A program made the position numbers and the translations under genes. A stretch of DNA of 64,000 bases from Marsupella aquatica (lineage: Eukaryota; Marchantiophyta). Below the pieces are notes generated by a model. That model was given only the letters and a program-made list of their open reading frames with translations, was not told the origin of the DNA and did no database searches. Within the stretch, counting starts at the first letter, position 1, and each line of letters begins with the position of its first letter. The DNA lies in contig OZ316892.1 in the NCBI GenBank assembly GCA_973895155.1, positions 434,001 to 498,000 of the forward strand, given 5' to 3'. This document shows positions 42,956-53,836 of this stretch, piece after piece.

Positions 42956-45949
42956 ATGACTGACCTTACGCCGAGGGAAGAAAGAGTGATTCAACGGGAG
43001 AGAGCTCGACTACAGCAGCTCGCCGGGTGGCATGATACACAGCGACTGAGAGGGGCAGAAAGAGCTGGTAGCTCCGAAACTGGAAGTGGCGTCGAAGAAG
43101 ACATACCAGAAGAAGAGTCGGTAAGGAGAAGTGAGTCTCCAACCGACATGGGGGAACCAGAGGCACGGCCAGACGAGAGGCCAGGGACCAGATTGAGCCA
43201 GCGGTCGCGCATACATTACAAAGCATTTCATGGGAGAGGAGATGAGGATCCGGACGAATGGTTGGATGATTTCGAGGGAACCGCTGCAGCAAATGGAGAA
43301 TCGGCCATCAAGATGCAGATTCTTCCTGGCCTGTTCAAGGGTGAGGCTAGGCCTTGGTACAGAGCATTAGATGTGGAAGATCAAGCCATCTGGGATATCT
43401 TCAAAACACTCATTGTTAAGGAGTTTCGACCCATTGGAACTTCAGAACTAGCAGTGCTGAAGTTGGGACAACTTCGGTTCAAGGAGAACAAATCCTTCAG
43501 GAAGTTCTTGCAACGCTTTCAGAAACTGGTAAGACGTACAAAGACCAATGCATCTGAAGGTATGCAACTTCAATGGTTGGTGAATGCTTTGCCACAGAAG
43601 ATGAGTTTTGCAATTAGGAAGGAGAACCCGGAGACTTTAGCCGAAGCAATTAAGGATATTCAATTATACATTAATGCAGATATCACAAGCCGGAAGAAAC
43701 AGCTTAAGTCTGAGAGTTCCTCATCAGAGGAGGGATCACCCCATAAGAAAAAAGATAAGAAGAAGAAACATTCCAAGAAGTCTAGAAGTGATAAGTCAAG
43801 CTCGGATAGTGGGAGTAGCAAGAGTGAGTCATCTTCTAGTTCTGAAGAAGAAAAAACTAGGAAAAGGAAGGGCAGAAGGAGAGGGAAGACGAAAGTCAAG
43901 ATGGAGGCTAAGCCACCAGATAACATCGTAGCCCTTACCGAGCAACTTAAGGCTATCATTGCAGAGGTAAAACCAAAGAAGAAGGTAGTACAGGAGGATA
44001 GCTCTGTATGGTGTGCCTTATGTTATAAAACCGGACACCATAAAGATGCGTGTCCTAAGCTTAATACTAATCATGTTCGGCATGTGGCCGAGATCAGACC
44101 ATGTCAGGGAGAAGTAGAGTACTTTTTGGGAGATGCCGCTAATAGTGTTTTCGGCATCAGTGAGACTGGAGCACGAGACCTATCCAACAGACCTGCATCT
44201 CTGTGGTCAGGATTAAGGAACAATCCAGGAGAGATGTATCCTCGGATTATTCAGAACCCGTCAGTACCTCCTAGGCCGAATGTGCAAAGATTTGCGGCGT
44301 GCTATAATTGTGGTCAACCTGGCCATTTTGCTAGAGAATGCCCGAATGCACGCAAACAGGGTGATGGACAACCAGCTCAGCTATGTATGGGATGCCGACA
44401 GGAAGGTCATATGCTAGGGCAATGTCCTACTTGGTTGGCAGGCCTGGCCGCAAATCATAAGCTTTTGCCGATCAAGATCTTACCGCCAGGTACTACCCCC
44501 GGAGGAGTTCAAATCAACCACATCGAACTAGGATGGCAAGAGGATGCCGAGGCAGAGTTCGTACCATCTGATGATGAGGCCGAAGCCCTATCAACCTTCT
44601 CAGAGGAGGATTTAGATCATGATTGCTACCGGGTCTCTACTCGATCTACCAGAAGGAAGGAAAGGTGGGATGGGCTGGCCAAAAATAAAGGGAAGGTTAC
44701 GGAGGAAAGGATCGACTCTTCGTCAACATCAACAGAAGGAGAAGGGAGGGCTCCGGCAATACAGGTAAGCCATGAGCCCACCAATGAAACCAATCCTTCA
44801 CAAGATAGCGACTTCAATCGAGATCATCCTAAGTTGTTCTACCCCTCTGTTACGGCTAGTGTTAAGGAACAACTAAGAGAATTAGAAACCCTGGAGAATA
44901 CCGAAGCCATTGCCAAGGATGTAAAACGAGCAAAAGCATTGTTTGCTTCGGAAGACCCAACAGCTGTGGAGACTAGCGTGGCAAAACTGGCCGAATCCAA
45001 GACGGAAACACCACCAGAAGAGAAGCCGATTGTTCCCTATGACCTGGCTAAAGATGTACTAGAATCTAGAGTCTCGGCAACAGTAGGTCAACTATTGAAA
45101 AATAGCCCGTACTTCCGGAAGCAATTAAGGAAGGCTATTCTCGGCAAGCCGAGATTACCCAAGGTAGCAACCAGATCCGACGTACTAATGATAGAAGAAG
45201 ATCAAGGAGCCCCAGCATTACCATTAATGATTCAAGGAGAATTATTACTACGGGTACCCATCGATGGAGGATCAGGGGTATGTATTATGATTGATTCAAC
45301 AGCAAAAGGGTGGGGTCTAACACCGGAGATGACTGGAAGAGTGTTGAACATGGCCAATGGATATCAGGTCATTCCGACGGGAGTGTTAACCGGCATCAAG
45401 ACAGAGATAGGAGGTATCTTCTTTAGCATTAACTATGTAGTAATGAAGCCGGTAAATCCTACGTCATTCCGGCTATTGATTGGTAGGCCATGGCTGTACC
45501 TAGCCGAGGTAATAGAAGATTGGGGTAAAAAGCAGTTCACTTTCGGGACCCCCTCTATCACGGTATCCTGGGACACTAAGGATGACCGTAGGAAAAGCAT
45601 AAGGGAAGTAGATGGGTACGATAGTGGACTGGAGTCAGCCGATGAAGTACGTTGGTTAGAATGCCTCACTAACCTAACCGAAGAAGGTGTCTTTGGACCA
45701 GAGGTACCCCCCAGCGGATTATGGCAAGAACCAATGGAAGGTGACTTGGAAGAAGAAGACGAAGAGGTCGAGGACTGCTTTACAATAGAATCCACCTTTT
45801 TAGCTGCAATTCCGGAGGAAGTTAAGGATGTAGACCAATTGGATGAAACGGCTAAGTGGGGAGCAGTAGCAGGGACAGTGGATTTTCTGCAGGCGTTGTG
45901 GCAGAGCCGACGGGGTCCACAACGCCATCGATCATCGGCAAGGAATTAA
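42956..45949 (+). CDS. gag: Gag-protease polyprotein, interior 1 (997 aa)
   Basis: The ATG at 42956 is 45 bp after the primer-binding site. It opens an uninterrupted frame of 997 residues. Gag core is at about 80-245 (DEDPDEWLDDFEG, QILPGLFKGEARPWY, FRPIGTSELAVLKLGQL). A Ser/Lys/Glu/Arg-rich tract follows at 250-310 (KKDKKKKHSKKSRSDKSS). Three intact CX2CX4HX4C knuckles lie near 352 (WCALCYKTGHHKDAC), 449 (CYNCGQPGHFAREC) and 476 (CMGCRQEGHMLGQC). The aspartic protease near 767 (VPIDGGSGVCIM) has DGG where DTG or DSG is usual; family B has DGG too. The product should assemble particles, bind RNA and cut itself and Pol. Its end overlaps pol by 94 bp. Confidence 0.93.
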   Translation: MTDLTPREERVIQRERARLQQLAGWHDTQRLRGAERAGSSETGSGVEEDIPEEESVRRSESPTDMGEPEARPDERPGTRLSQRSRIHYKAFHGRGDEDPDEWLDDFEGTAAANGESAIKMQILPGLFKGEARPWYRALDVEDQAIWDIFKTLIVKEFRPIGTSELAVLKLGQLRFKENKSFRKFLQRFQKLVRRTKTNASEGMQLQWLVNALPQKMSFAIRKENPETLAEAIKDIQLYINADITSRKKQLKSESSSSEEGSPHKKKDKKKKHSKKSRSDKSSSDSGSSKSESSSSSEEEKTRKRKGRRRGKTKVKMEAKPPDNIVALTEQLKAIIAEVKPKKKVVQEDSSVWCALCYKTGHHKDACPKLNTNHVRHVAEIRPCQGEVEYFLGDAANSVFGISETGARDLSNRPASLWSGLRNNPGEMYPRIIQNPSVPPRPNVQRFAACYNCGQPGHFARECPNARKQGDGQPAQLCMGCRQEGHMLGQCPTWLAGLAANHKLLPIKILPPGTTPGGVQINHIELGWQEDAEAEFVPSDDEAEALSTFSEEDLDHDCYRVSTRSTRRKERWDGLAKNKGKVTEERIDSSSTSTEGEGRAPAIQVSHEPTNETNPSQDSDFNRDHPKLFYPSVTASVKEQLRELETLENTEAIAKDVKRAKALFASEDPTAVETSVAKLAESKTETPPEEKPIVPYDLAKDVLESRVSATVGQLLKNSPYFRKQLRKAILGKPRLPKVATRSDVLMIEEDQGAPALPLMIQGELLLRVPIDGGSGVCIMIDSTAKGWGLTPEMTGRVLNMANGYQVIPTGVLTGIKTEIGGIFFSINYVVMKPVNPTSFRLLIGRPWLYLAEVIEDWGKKQFTFGTPSITVSWDTKDDRRKSIREVDGYDSGLESADEVRWLECLTNLTEEGVFGPEVPPSGLWQEPMEGDLEEEDEEVEDCFTIESTFLAAIPEEVKDVDQLDETAKWGAVAGTVDFLQALWQSRRGPQRHRSSARN

Positions 45950-48900
45950 ATACCAAGGGATCGGCATACAAGCCGATTACAAGGGCAGAACAAATTGAGG
46001 CCCTATTAGAAGCCGAGAGAGCACAGCGGCCTAACTCTCAGGAGCAAGAGGTGGATGAGATGGACAGACACGATCTAGAGCCAAGGCAGGAAGGGGAGCC
46101 GACCACTAATTCAAAACCGAATAGACCGGTAAGGGGACAATCTATGGACACCAAGGAAGGGACCGACTCGGCTAGTCCAGCCGAGATCCCAGTTTATGGA
46201 GGTATGAGATTAGAGAGACTGGAAGCCGAACTGGACCCGAATTTGAAGAAGCAGATTAATATGATCCAAGCACGGCAATATCGGAAGCTCAACTTAGGAG
46301 AGGGAAGAGAACTGAACTTAGGGAGAAACCTAGCACCTGAGCTCGAGAAAGAGATCAATGCCTTATTGATTGAATTTCAGGATGTGTTTGCATGGAGTCA
46401 CCAAGATCTAAAGGGAGTAGATCCAACACTAGGGGAACATCGAATTGATCTCATGTTAGGAGCCAAATCATTTCGACAACCAATTCGAAGGATGAACCCG
46501 AAGTATTCCCTGCTGGTCAAAACAGAAATCGACAAACTAGTGGAAGCTGGATTCATCACTCCAGTCCTGCATTCAGACTGGGTGTCTCCAATTGTGATAG
46601 TTCCCAAGAAAGCTGGACCCGATGGTAAACCCAAGATCCGGGTTTGTCAGGATTACAGGAAGCTGAATGAAGCAACATTAAAAGACCATTTTCCTTTACC
46701 GTTTACTGATATGGTACTAGACATGGTAGCCAGTCATGAACTATATTCATTCATGGATGGATACTCTGGTTATAACCAAATCAGGATTCGGCAGGAAGAC
46801 CAAATCAAGACGGCCTTCATCACGGAATGGGGGATCTATGTCTTCAATCGTATGCCGTTTGGACTCTGCAACGCACCAGCTATGTTCCAACGATTAATGG
46901 TGAACATTTTTCATGATTACTTGAGAAAGTTCATGGAAATCTTCATTGATGACTTTGTAGTATTCGGGAAGGCATCGAAACATGCTAAATACCTCAGGAA
47001 AACCTTCATGAGATGTAGAGAGGTGGGTCTCAAGTTACACCCAGATAAATGTTTTTTTGCAGTAACCGAGGGGGTGCTACTAGGTCACAAGGTATCAAGG
47101 AAGGGCATTGAGATTGACAAAGGTAAGCTAGCAGTATGGCTAGATATCATGCAACCTAAGAACATAAAGGATGTAAGATCCTTCTTGGGATGCATTGGTT
47201 ACTATCGCCGGTTCATCAAGGATTTTGCCAAGCTAGCTTTACCATTAACCAATATGCTCAAGGCAGGAGCAGACTTCGAACCCACACCCGAACGAGTCAC
47301 AGCGGTGGTAGAATTGAAGCAGATGTTAGTAGAGGCCCCAGTCATGATAGCACCGGACTGGAACAAAGATTTTCATGTTTTTGTAGATGTCTCGGGCTTC
47401 TGTATTGGCTCAGTACTAAGTCAGTTGGATGAGAAAGGAAGGGACCATCCCATATACTTCGCAAGCCGTCAGCTTGCCGATGCCGAACGGAACTACTCTA
47501 CCACGGAAAGAGAAGCATTAGGAGTCATTTATTCTTGTAAAAAGTTTAGGCATTATTTACTAGGGTACAAGGTAATCTTTCATACTGATCATGAAAGTTT
47601 GAAGTACCTAGTCAATAAGCCGGACCTTACAGGCAGAGTAGCAAGATGGATTTTGCTATTACAGGAGTTTGACTATGAGCTGAGGATCAAGCCGGGAAAG
47701 TTACATGCCAATGCCGACTTCTTTTCAAGGATCACAGGTAAACCTGCCACGGATTGCATCGATGATCGATTCCCCGACGAGGAGCTATTCGTTGTGGAAA
47801 TAGCTGGTACATGGTACCCTGAGATTTTACAATTTCTCAGCACTTCCAGATTACAGCCAGGATTAAGCCGAGAGCAAGCCGCAGTCTTTGTGCGGAAGGT
47901 CAGACAGTATCAGTGCATTAAAGGCATACTGCACAAGCATGGAATCAACGGCACGATTCAAAGGTGTTTGGAAAAGAGAGAGGTAAAACGAGTCCTACGG
48001 GCCATGCATGGAGAGGAGGCCGGAGGACATTTTGCCCCAGTAACCACATCTAAGAAGATATTAAATGCCGGTTACTGGTGGCCCACCTTGCACAAAGATG
48101 TCTATCAGTTTATCAAACAATGCGATCCTTGTCAACGAGCGGGAGGACCAAGGGCGTCCACCAGGCATCCACTGCACCCTATTCTACCTCTGGCACCATT
48201 CGAGAAGTGGGGTATTGATTACATTGGACCTCTGAAACCACTGACCCACCCTCGACGGAACAAGTACATAATCCTGGCTACGGATTATGCAACTAAATGG
48301 GTAGAGGCCAGACCAACAACGAAGGATGATGCAATTACTACGGCTAGATTCATGTATGAGCAGATCTTCACCAGGTATGGAGCACCCCTAGAATTAGTTA
48401 GTGATAGAGGAACCCATTTTTTGAATGATATAATTAGTCGTTTAAATGAGCAGTATTTAGTTAAACATAGGCCTACTACTCCCTACCATCCAAAGGCAAA
48501 CGGGTTGACAGAACGAGCAAACGGGATCATAGGAAAGATATTGAACAAGACAGTAGCTCAGAACAAACTCGATTGGGATGATAAATTGTTTGCTGCTGTT
48601 TTTGCTTACAATCTGGCCTATAAATCCACTACCGGTCATACACCCTTCTTCTTAACCTTTGGACAAGAAGCCCTGGTACCCATGCAACTTGAGATACCGA
48701 CATTTCAAGTTACAATTGAGGAAAGAGCCTCAGCGGAGGAGAGCCTAAAGGAGCGAGAATATAGGTTAGAAGCTTTAGAGGAAGCGAGAATGATTTCAGC
48801 CGAGAGAGTAGAATATAGACAGAATATCATGAAGCAGCAGTATGATAAAAGGTTAAAAGTAGTTAGTATTCATACCGGTGATCTTGTGCTACTTTATGAC

Positions 48901-49122
48901 AGTAGGTATAGTAGGTTTCCAGGAAAGCTTTACACTCGCTGGTTAGGACCCTTTAGAGTAACCATGATGTTCCCCAATGGCTCCGTGCAATTGGCCAACA
49001 TTACGGGAGAGGTATATCCAGTTCGCATCCATTATGACCGCCTCAAGAAATACTATATGGACGAAGATGAAGTTGTTCGCGAGGACGCTTCACAATTAAG
49101 TGGGGAGCTATGTGATGCCTAG
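45856..49122 (+). CDS. pol: Pol polyprotein (RT-RNase H-integrase), interior 1
   Basis: The frame is open from just after TAA 45853-45855 and has no ATG near its start (45856 is GTG; the first in-frame Met is much later). Expression by frameshift from gag is therefore likely; the shift is -1. RT is at about residues 225-410 (SPIVIVPKKAGPDGKPK, FMDGYSGYNQ, catalytic FIDDF near 362, FFLGCIGYYRRF-like block). RNase H is near 506-620 (FHVFVDVSGFCIGSVLS, ALGVIYSCKKF, HTDHESL). Integrase has a zinc finger near 718 (HGEEAGGHF...CDPCQRAG) and catalytic residues in WGIDYIGP, SDRGTH and GLTERANG (last two 36 apart, as in DD35E), then GPY/F-like RWLGPFRV. There is no chromodomain. The last four codons (TGT GAT GCC TAG) lie in the LTR. 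Confidence 0.93.
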   Translation: MGSSSRDSGFSAGVVAEPTGSTTPSIIGKELNTKGSAYKPITRAEQIEALLEAERAQRPNSQEQEVDEMDRHDLEPRQEGEPTTNSKPNRPVRGQSMDTKEGTDSASPAEIPVYGGMRLERLEAELDPNLKKQINMIQARQYRKLNLGEGRELNLGRNLAPELEKEINALLIEFQDVFAWSHQDLKGVDPTLGEHRIDLMLGAKSFRQPIRRMNPKYSLLVKTEIDKLVEAGFITPVLHSDWVSPIVIVPKKAGPDGKPKIRVCQDYRKLNEATLKDHFPLPFTDMVLDMVASHELYSFMDGYSGYNQIRIRQEDQIKTAFITEWGIYVFNRMPFGLCNAPAMFQRLMVNIFHDYLRKFMEIFIDDFVVFGKASKHAKYLRKTFMRCREVGLKLHPDKCFFAVTEGVLLGHKVSRKGIEIDKGKLAVWLDIMQPKNIKDVRSFLGCIGYYRRFIKDFAKLALPLTNMLKAGADFEPTPERVTAVVELKQMLVEAPVMIAPDWNKDFHVFVDVSGFCIGSVLSQLDEKGRDHPIYFASRQLADAERNYSTTEREALGVIYSCKKFRHYLLGYKVIFHTDHESLKYLVNKPDLTGRVARWILLLQEFDYELRIKPGKLHANADFFSRITGKPATDCIDDRFPDEELFVVEIAGTWYPEILQFLSTSRLQPGLSREQAAVFVRKVRQYQCIKGILHKHGINGTIQRCLEKREVKRVLRAMHGEEAGGHFAPVTTSKKILNAGYWWPTLHKDVYQFIKQCDPCQRAGGPRASTRHPLHPILPLAPFEKWGIDYIGPLKPLTHPRRNKYIILATDYATKWVEARPTTKDDAITTARFMYEQIFTRYGAPLELVSDRGTHFLNDIISRLNEQYLVKHRPTTPYHPKANGLTERANGIIGKILNKTVAQNKLDWDDKLFAAVFAYNLAYKSTTGHTPFFLTFGQEALVPMQLEIPTFQVTIEERASAEESLKEREYRLEALEEARMISAERVEYRQNIMKQQYDKRLKVVSIHTGDLVLLYDSRYSRFPGKLYTRWLGPFRVTMMFPNGSVQLANITGEVYPVRIHYDRLKKYYMDEDEVVREDASQLSGELCDA
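49098..49110 (+). other. Polypurine tract, interior 1
   Basis: AAGTGGGGAGCTA lies directly before LTR 2 and inside the pol frame. The purine run is short, and the tract is repeated at 59979-59991. Confidence 0.6.
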
Positions 49123-49225
49123 ACAGGAATCACTCGACCGGTTAAGTGGGTAAAGCAGGAAGGCACCCTAGGAACACCTTAGTATAGTGACAAAACAAGG
49201 AAAATATAAACAATTAGGGGCAACC

Positions 49226-52200
49226 ATGGAACCCGGGCAGAGGCCGGAGGTAAGGCTGAGGGTGAAAACCCAATTAGGGTTAGGGCGCGTTAAGCGTCGG
49301 CGGCTAGGAAGGATCAACGGGAAGAAGGACCGGCAGAGGAGAGGGGTAAGGAGCGCTTGCAGGAGATGGTGGCTCATTTGCGAGCACGAACTAGGCAGAC
49401 GACTACGGGAGGCCAACTACTGTCAGCTGCTTAGGCAAGCACTCGGGGAGAGAGTAGATACCGACGATCGACCTAAGGAGGGTATGAGCAACGTCAATCA
49501 AGCGGCACATTTCTGGGGATGCCTGTTCGAACGGGCAACTGAGTACATCAAGACTTACGAGGACGAGGAGTCAGAAAGGGCAGCTCGAGAACGGCAGGAG
49601 CTCGCTCGATTGTGGGAGCTGCACAAGACGGCTTTCTTAGGAGGCGAACTCATCAAGGACGAGTTCCTGTGGACGCCTACTTCCAATCAACTCGACGATC
49701 TTCTGTTTTGCAAAGACAGCGTCGTCGGCATCCGAGAGGCCATCAAGAACTGCAACGACATACACTGGGAATTAAAGGGTAGCACGGAAAGGTGGACCCG
49801 GGCAACGGTGCTAGGAGAAACCTCCACGGCAGCAGAGATGAAGAGGAAGGGAGCCGTCAACGATGAAGCCACCCTGGCAAAAAGAACGAGGTCGGCGGCA
49901 CCAAAGAAGCCAGCCGAGCAGCAGAGCAGGAGGCAGGGAGAAGCCGAAGAGGAGGAGGTCGATCCCATCAAGGCCATTCCAACCAGGGATGACACCTGGA
50001 AGGGCTGGGCGGCAACCCTACCGGTGGAGGTGCAACTACATTTTGCACGGGAGGAGGATGCATGCTTTACGGCCATGCAGACCAAGAAGTACCAAGGCTT
50101 CATGGCCGGATCCGGCTTGGAGGCCTTTGTAAGATTACCATGGCTGAAGCCGGAGGTACCGGAGTCAGACCTATTAGAATTCGTGGGGTCATGGGAACCC
50201 GAGACCAATTGCACGAGGATATATGGGAAGGATTTCTATCTTACTCCCAAGGTAATTGCCGAAGTGTTTGGCTTGCCGATGGGCAATAAGACCAAAGTTG
50301 ATACCAGGAAGACCTTGCCTGACAAGGAGTTCCGGTCGTTCCCCGGGCCATCAACGAAGAATGGCTTCTTCCGGAGCACCTGCACCAACCCGCACATAGG
50401 AGAGATGATCGACTTCTTGCGGGTGACCATGCATTGTAACTTGCCGAGGGCAGAGATCGGCAAGGCACAGGTCTATCTGGTAGAAAGGCCAGACCCAAGC
50501 CGGGACTACAACGGGTACCTCCTCAACCAATTGAAGAAGATCTTAAAGGAGGAGCAGCAGGTAATCGGCATGGGGAGCGTGTCGCGGCTTGGCTATCACA
50601 TGCCGCTGTTGTGCCGGTATGCCAGAGGTCAGACTTTTGCCCCGGTACTTCCCCTGCAGGTAAGGGCACCCGAGGAAGCTCCAACACCGAGGCCGTTGGC
50701 TGAGAAGCCTCCACCACCTGTTAGTCCTACGATCGAGCAGGTGTTTAGGCCCAGGAAGGAAGACTTGCCGATGCAGCAACCAGGCATGCAGAGTCTGCTG
50801 AAACTACTGGAGAAAGAAAAGAAATCGGCATCGGCAACAACAACAACAACGGCAACGGCAACAATGCAGGACACTACTACAGAGGTAGGCCTACACCGGC
50901 TCACAAGAGAAAACCCCTTTGCTGGAGACAAGGAGAGAATCAGGCCGGAATCCAAGCCAGGTGTTCGAATGTACGTGGGAACCTCAAGCTCCGAATCTGA
51001 GGCAGAATTGCCTGAAGCTCCTACCGACGAAGAGGAGAGGGAGAAGCCGGACGTCCAAGAAGTAGAGGAGGCAGTGGAGGACTGCAGCCATGATAATTCC
51101 GGCTATGGGTCGGACCATCACGTTCCAGGAGTAAGGACCTGTGGCCAGTTTGTCCCCACACTTCCAAGGGTAGTGCGAGGGGACCCCAACCAGCAGAGTA
51201 GCCCTGAGTCTCCCCCACCAGATGTTGCTCCCCCGAGCTTCGACGGCATAAAACAGACGGTGCAGGAATTTCAGGAGCGAATCAAGCAGGAGGAAGAGGC
51301 CGCCCTGGCTAAGGAAAAGGATTTACCAGGAGGAGATTGGCCGGAGGACATCAGGCGGCTAGCCGAAAAAGGAAGCAAACCTCTAGCCACGATTGAAGAG
51401 ATCCGCAGGACGGCGTGGGAGCAGAGGCCACGATGGGCGATGCCGATCACTTCTACTTACTCCACCTACGCTAAGAATAGAGCCATGGAGTAGGGTGAGA
51501 TGTGTGGGGAACTTGCGCTCGGCATCTTTGGAGAGGAGTTGGAGGTAGGACCCTTTTTCCATAGGGAGCAGTTGGAGAAGCACCAATTAGAAGAAGCGGT
51601 GGCTTTAGAGAGAAGCAAGAAGGACGAGGTCATTCGGCGGCTTAGGAGGATGGGAGCCGAGATTGAAGATCTAAGGGCGGCCAAGAAAGCCCAAGATGAA
51701 CTGCGGATTAAACGACATGAGCTGAACATCATGCAGGGGCAGTTGGACGCCGCGCAGGCTGATAATCAGAATATCAAGGATAAACTGGCTCAGACGCAGG
51801 AAGAGTTGGCCGACACGATCAAAGAGAGGGAGAAGTGGAAGCAAGAGCTGAAGAATACAGAGGAGGCCCACATAACAGCCAACAGCCGGGCCATGGCGGA
51901 GACCCAAAGAAAGGAATGGGCGTTGAAAGGGGAGCTCGAGAAAATCCGCGGAGCCCTTGAGCAGAAGGAGGTCGAGTTAGGGAAATCCTATCAAGGGATT
52001 ATGGCGCTGCAGCAGGAGCTTGCGTCCCTGACGGCCAGCTTCAAGGCCGACCTAAGGGAGAAGGACTAGATGCTCGAACAGACTTACGCCAAGATGAACC
52101 AGATGGAGTCTGTCATCATTGCAGAGCTCGACAAGGAGCTAAGAGCAACCCAGGAGGAGAGGGCTACCTTGAAGAAGGAATTGGAGGAAGCCCACAGGGA

Positions 52201-52855
52201 GCAGGAGGAGGCCAAAAACGAGCTGGAGGGGGCACGTAAGGACCTGGATGAAACCCAAGAGGAGTTGGAGGAAATCACGAGGAAGATGGAGAACCTACAG
52301 CGGCGGGCCGACAACCAAACAGAGCGGCTGAAGAAACAAGCCGCAGTATTTAAATGCTTAGCTGCAGCAGGTCCATCTCCCGTTGGGACAAACCAGTTAC
52401 CAGGGGTGGTAATTGCCGAAGGACAAGCCGCGTCAACTGCACCAGTGCCGGAAGTAAGTGGGAAGGGGAAGGGACCAGCTGCTGAGCCACCAACGAAGAA
52501 GAAGTGGAAACCTCCAGGGTCAAGGAGTAATACGACTTCACAGGCCGTGGTGATCAAGGAGGTAGACCCAGCACCGACCCCAGACAGGGTCACGGCTAAG
52601 GATCCAACTACCCTAGGGGAAGGGGAGGCCGAAGCCGAGGGAGTGGCTGAAGCCGAAGCCGTGGGAGTGGCTGAGGCCGAAGCCGTGGGTATTGCCGAGG
52701 CCGGTGTCGAGGCTGAAGCCGAAGGTGGACCCAGTCAGGCCGATGGAGAGTTGACTCGGTCAAGGGCAGGTAATCTGTCAGTAGGCGGGCCAACGGCAGT
52801 GGCTGAGGAGGAAGTGTTGGGGGCGTCCATTGAGGATCCACCACCGGTGTCGTGA
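49226..52855 (+). pseudogene. Family-A LTR protein, copy 2 (two in-frame TAG)
   Basis: The ATG at 49226 is in a favourable ACCATGG context, which LTR 1 has lost. The frame runs to the stop at 52853 with TAG at 51491-51493 and 52067-52069. Domain layout is as in copy 1. Differences include GFFRSTC in the globular domain, TCGQFVP in the linker and KKKWKPPG in the basic patch. Without readthrough it would give a 755-residue protein ending just before the coiled coil. Confidence 0.75.
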
Positions 52856-53505
52856 CGGTGCAAGGGCGCCGTTCCTTTTAGGGAAGGCGGACATGGAGGG
52901 AGGAGGCGTGAGTGGGCAGGGCGGGCGCGGATCTCCACGTTTAGGATTAGGATCAGAACCAGGAGCGGCCCTGACACTTAGCTTAGTGGGATTGCGGTCC
53001 CACTGGTAGGAGCAACACTTGTGCTCCTGCCTTGCTGTACATAGGTAGATTCAGGCAAGTAGATTACTGTTAAGTAGATTAGGCTTACGATGCAAAGAAT
53101 GGCGGATCCACTACCAGGATAAGTACCTGGGCAGCGGGGAGCTCAGGGCCTCTTCTTTAGCAAGTTTTTAGTTTGCACCAGACGGGCTGGGATCAAGTAG
53201 TACGAGAAGCTCTCGGTTAGTCATACAGTGACCCTTGTGTATATTCATGTTTCCTCATGCCTAAGAGCTGAATAGAGTTGGCCTCACGGCTTAGTTCGCA
53301 GAACTTGTGTATGAGATGTACTGTTTGTATGGCAAGTGCATGGTATGACTCAGTCAGAATGAGTCATTTTGCTATTTGTGTGTCGCATTAACTTGTGTGA
53401 AGAGTGCCCACATCAACAGAAGGAAGGAAAGTAAGCAGGGGAGTGAGAGTTGGATGTGTCGAGCTGAGAGAGGTCTTAGCGGCTTAACCAAGCCTATTGG
53501 GGATC

Positions 53506-53521
53506 ATTCCGGCGGCGGAAT
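53506..53521 (+). promoter_or_regulatory. Hairpin 2 (LTR 2)
   Basis: ATTCCGGCGGCGGAAT is exactly conserved relative to LTR 1, with hairpin 1 just upstream (53481-53494). Confidence 0.45.
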
Positions 53522-53771
53522 CCAAACATACCTAACAGGAAGACAGGGGAAGACAGGGGAAGGCCTATATTAGGCCGGCTACGTATCTCATGACCCGATG
53601 AAGGATCTGTCCAGTATATGTGTGTAAAATGTTAATAGTAGTAGTAGAAGGTTAGCAGCGTCCCATGCCGCTAAGCCACGGAAACGGCCTCGCCAAGCAC
53701 GAAACCTGCGGGAATCGGCTTGAGCTGGGGGGTTTCTTGGGTTTAGGGAGCCATGGGACGCACCACATTTT

Positions 53772-53791
53772 TGGCGCTAGATGGAGGGGGC
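53772..53791 (+). other. Primer-binding site, interior 2
   Basis: It is identical in sequence and spacing (4 bp after the LTR) to the site at 42891. Its presence after the shared LTR shows that interior 2 has a complete 5' junction. Confidence 0.8.
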
Positions 53792-53836
53792 ATTTCTTAA
53801 GCCGTGAGATATGAAGTTAGAACGGAAGCGTAGGTA

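Larger units (their letters stand above)
49111..53767 (+). repeat. Family-A LTR 2, shared by both units (4,657 bp)
   Basis: This is the full-length LTR. It is preceded by the polypurine tract of interior 1 and followed by the primer-binding site of interior 2, so it serves as 3' LTR and 5' LTR at once. It shares the TAG at 51491 with LTR 1 (40610), while LTR 3 does not have it. It shares other variants with LTR 3 (VERPDPS in the ORF, KKKWKPPG), a mosaic relationship. Confidence 0.93.

Noticed and set aside
45881-45892. GATTTTC as a -1 slippery site in the gag/pol overlap
   Set aside because: In the gag frame it reads GAT TTT CTG, which does not fit X XXY YYZ.
42956-49122. Endogenous plant pararetrovirus or chromovirus
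   Set aside because: LTRs, a primer-binding site, a DD35E integrase and a polypurine tract exclude a pararetrovirus, and no chromodomain follows the integrase.
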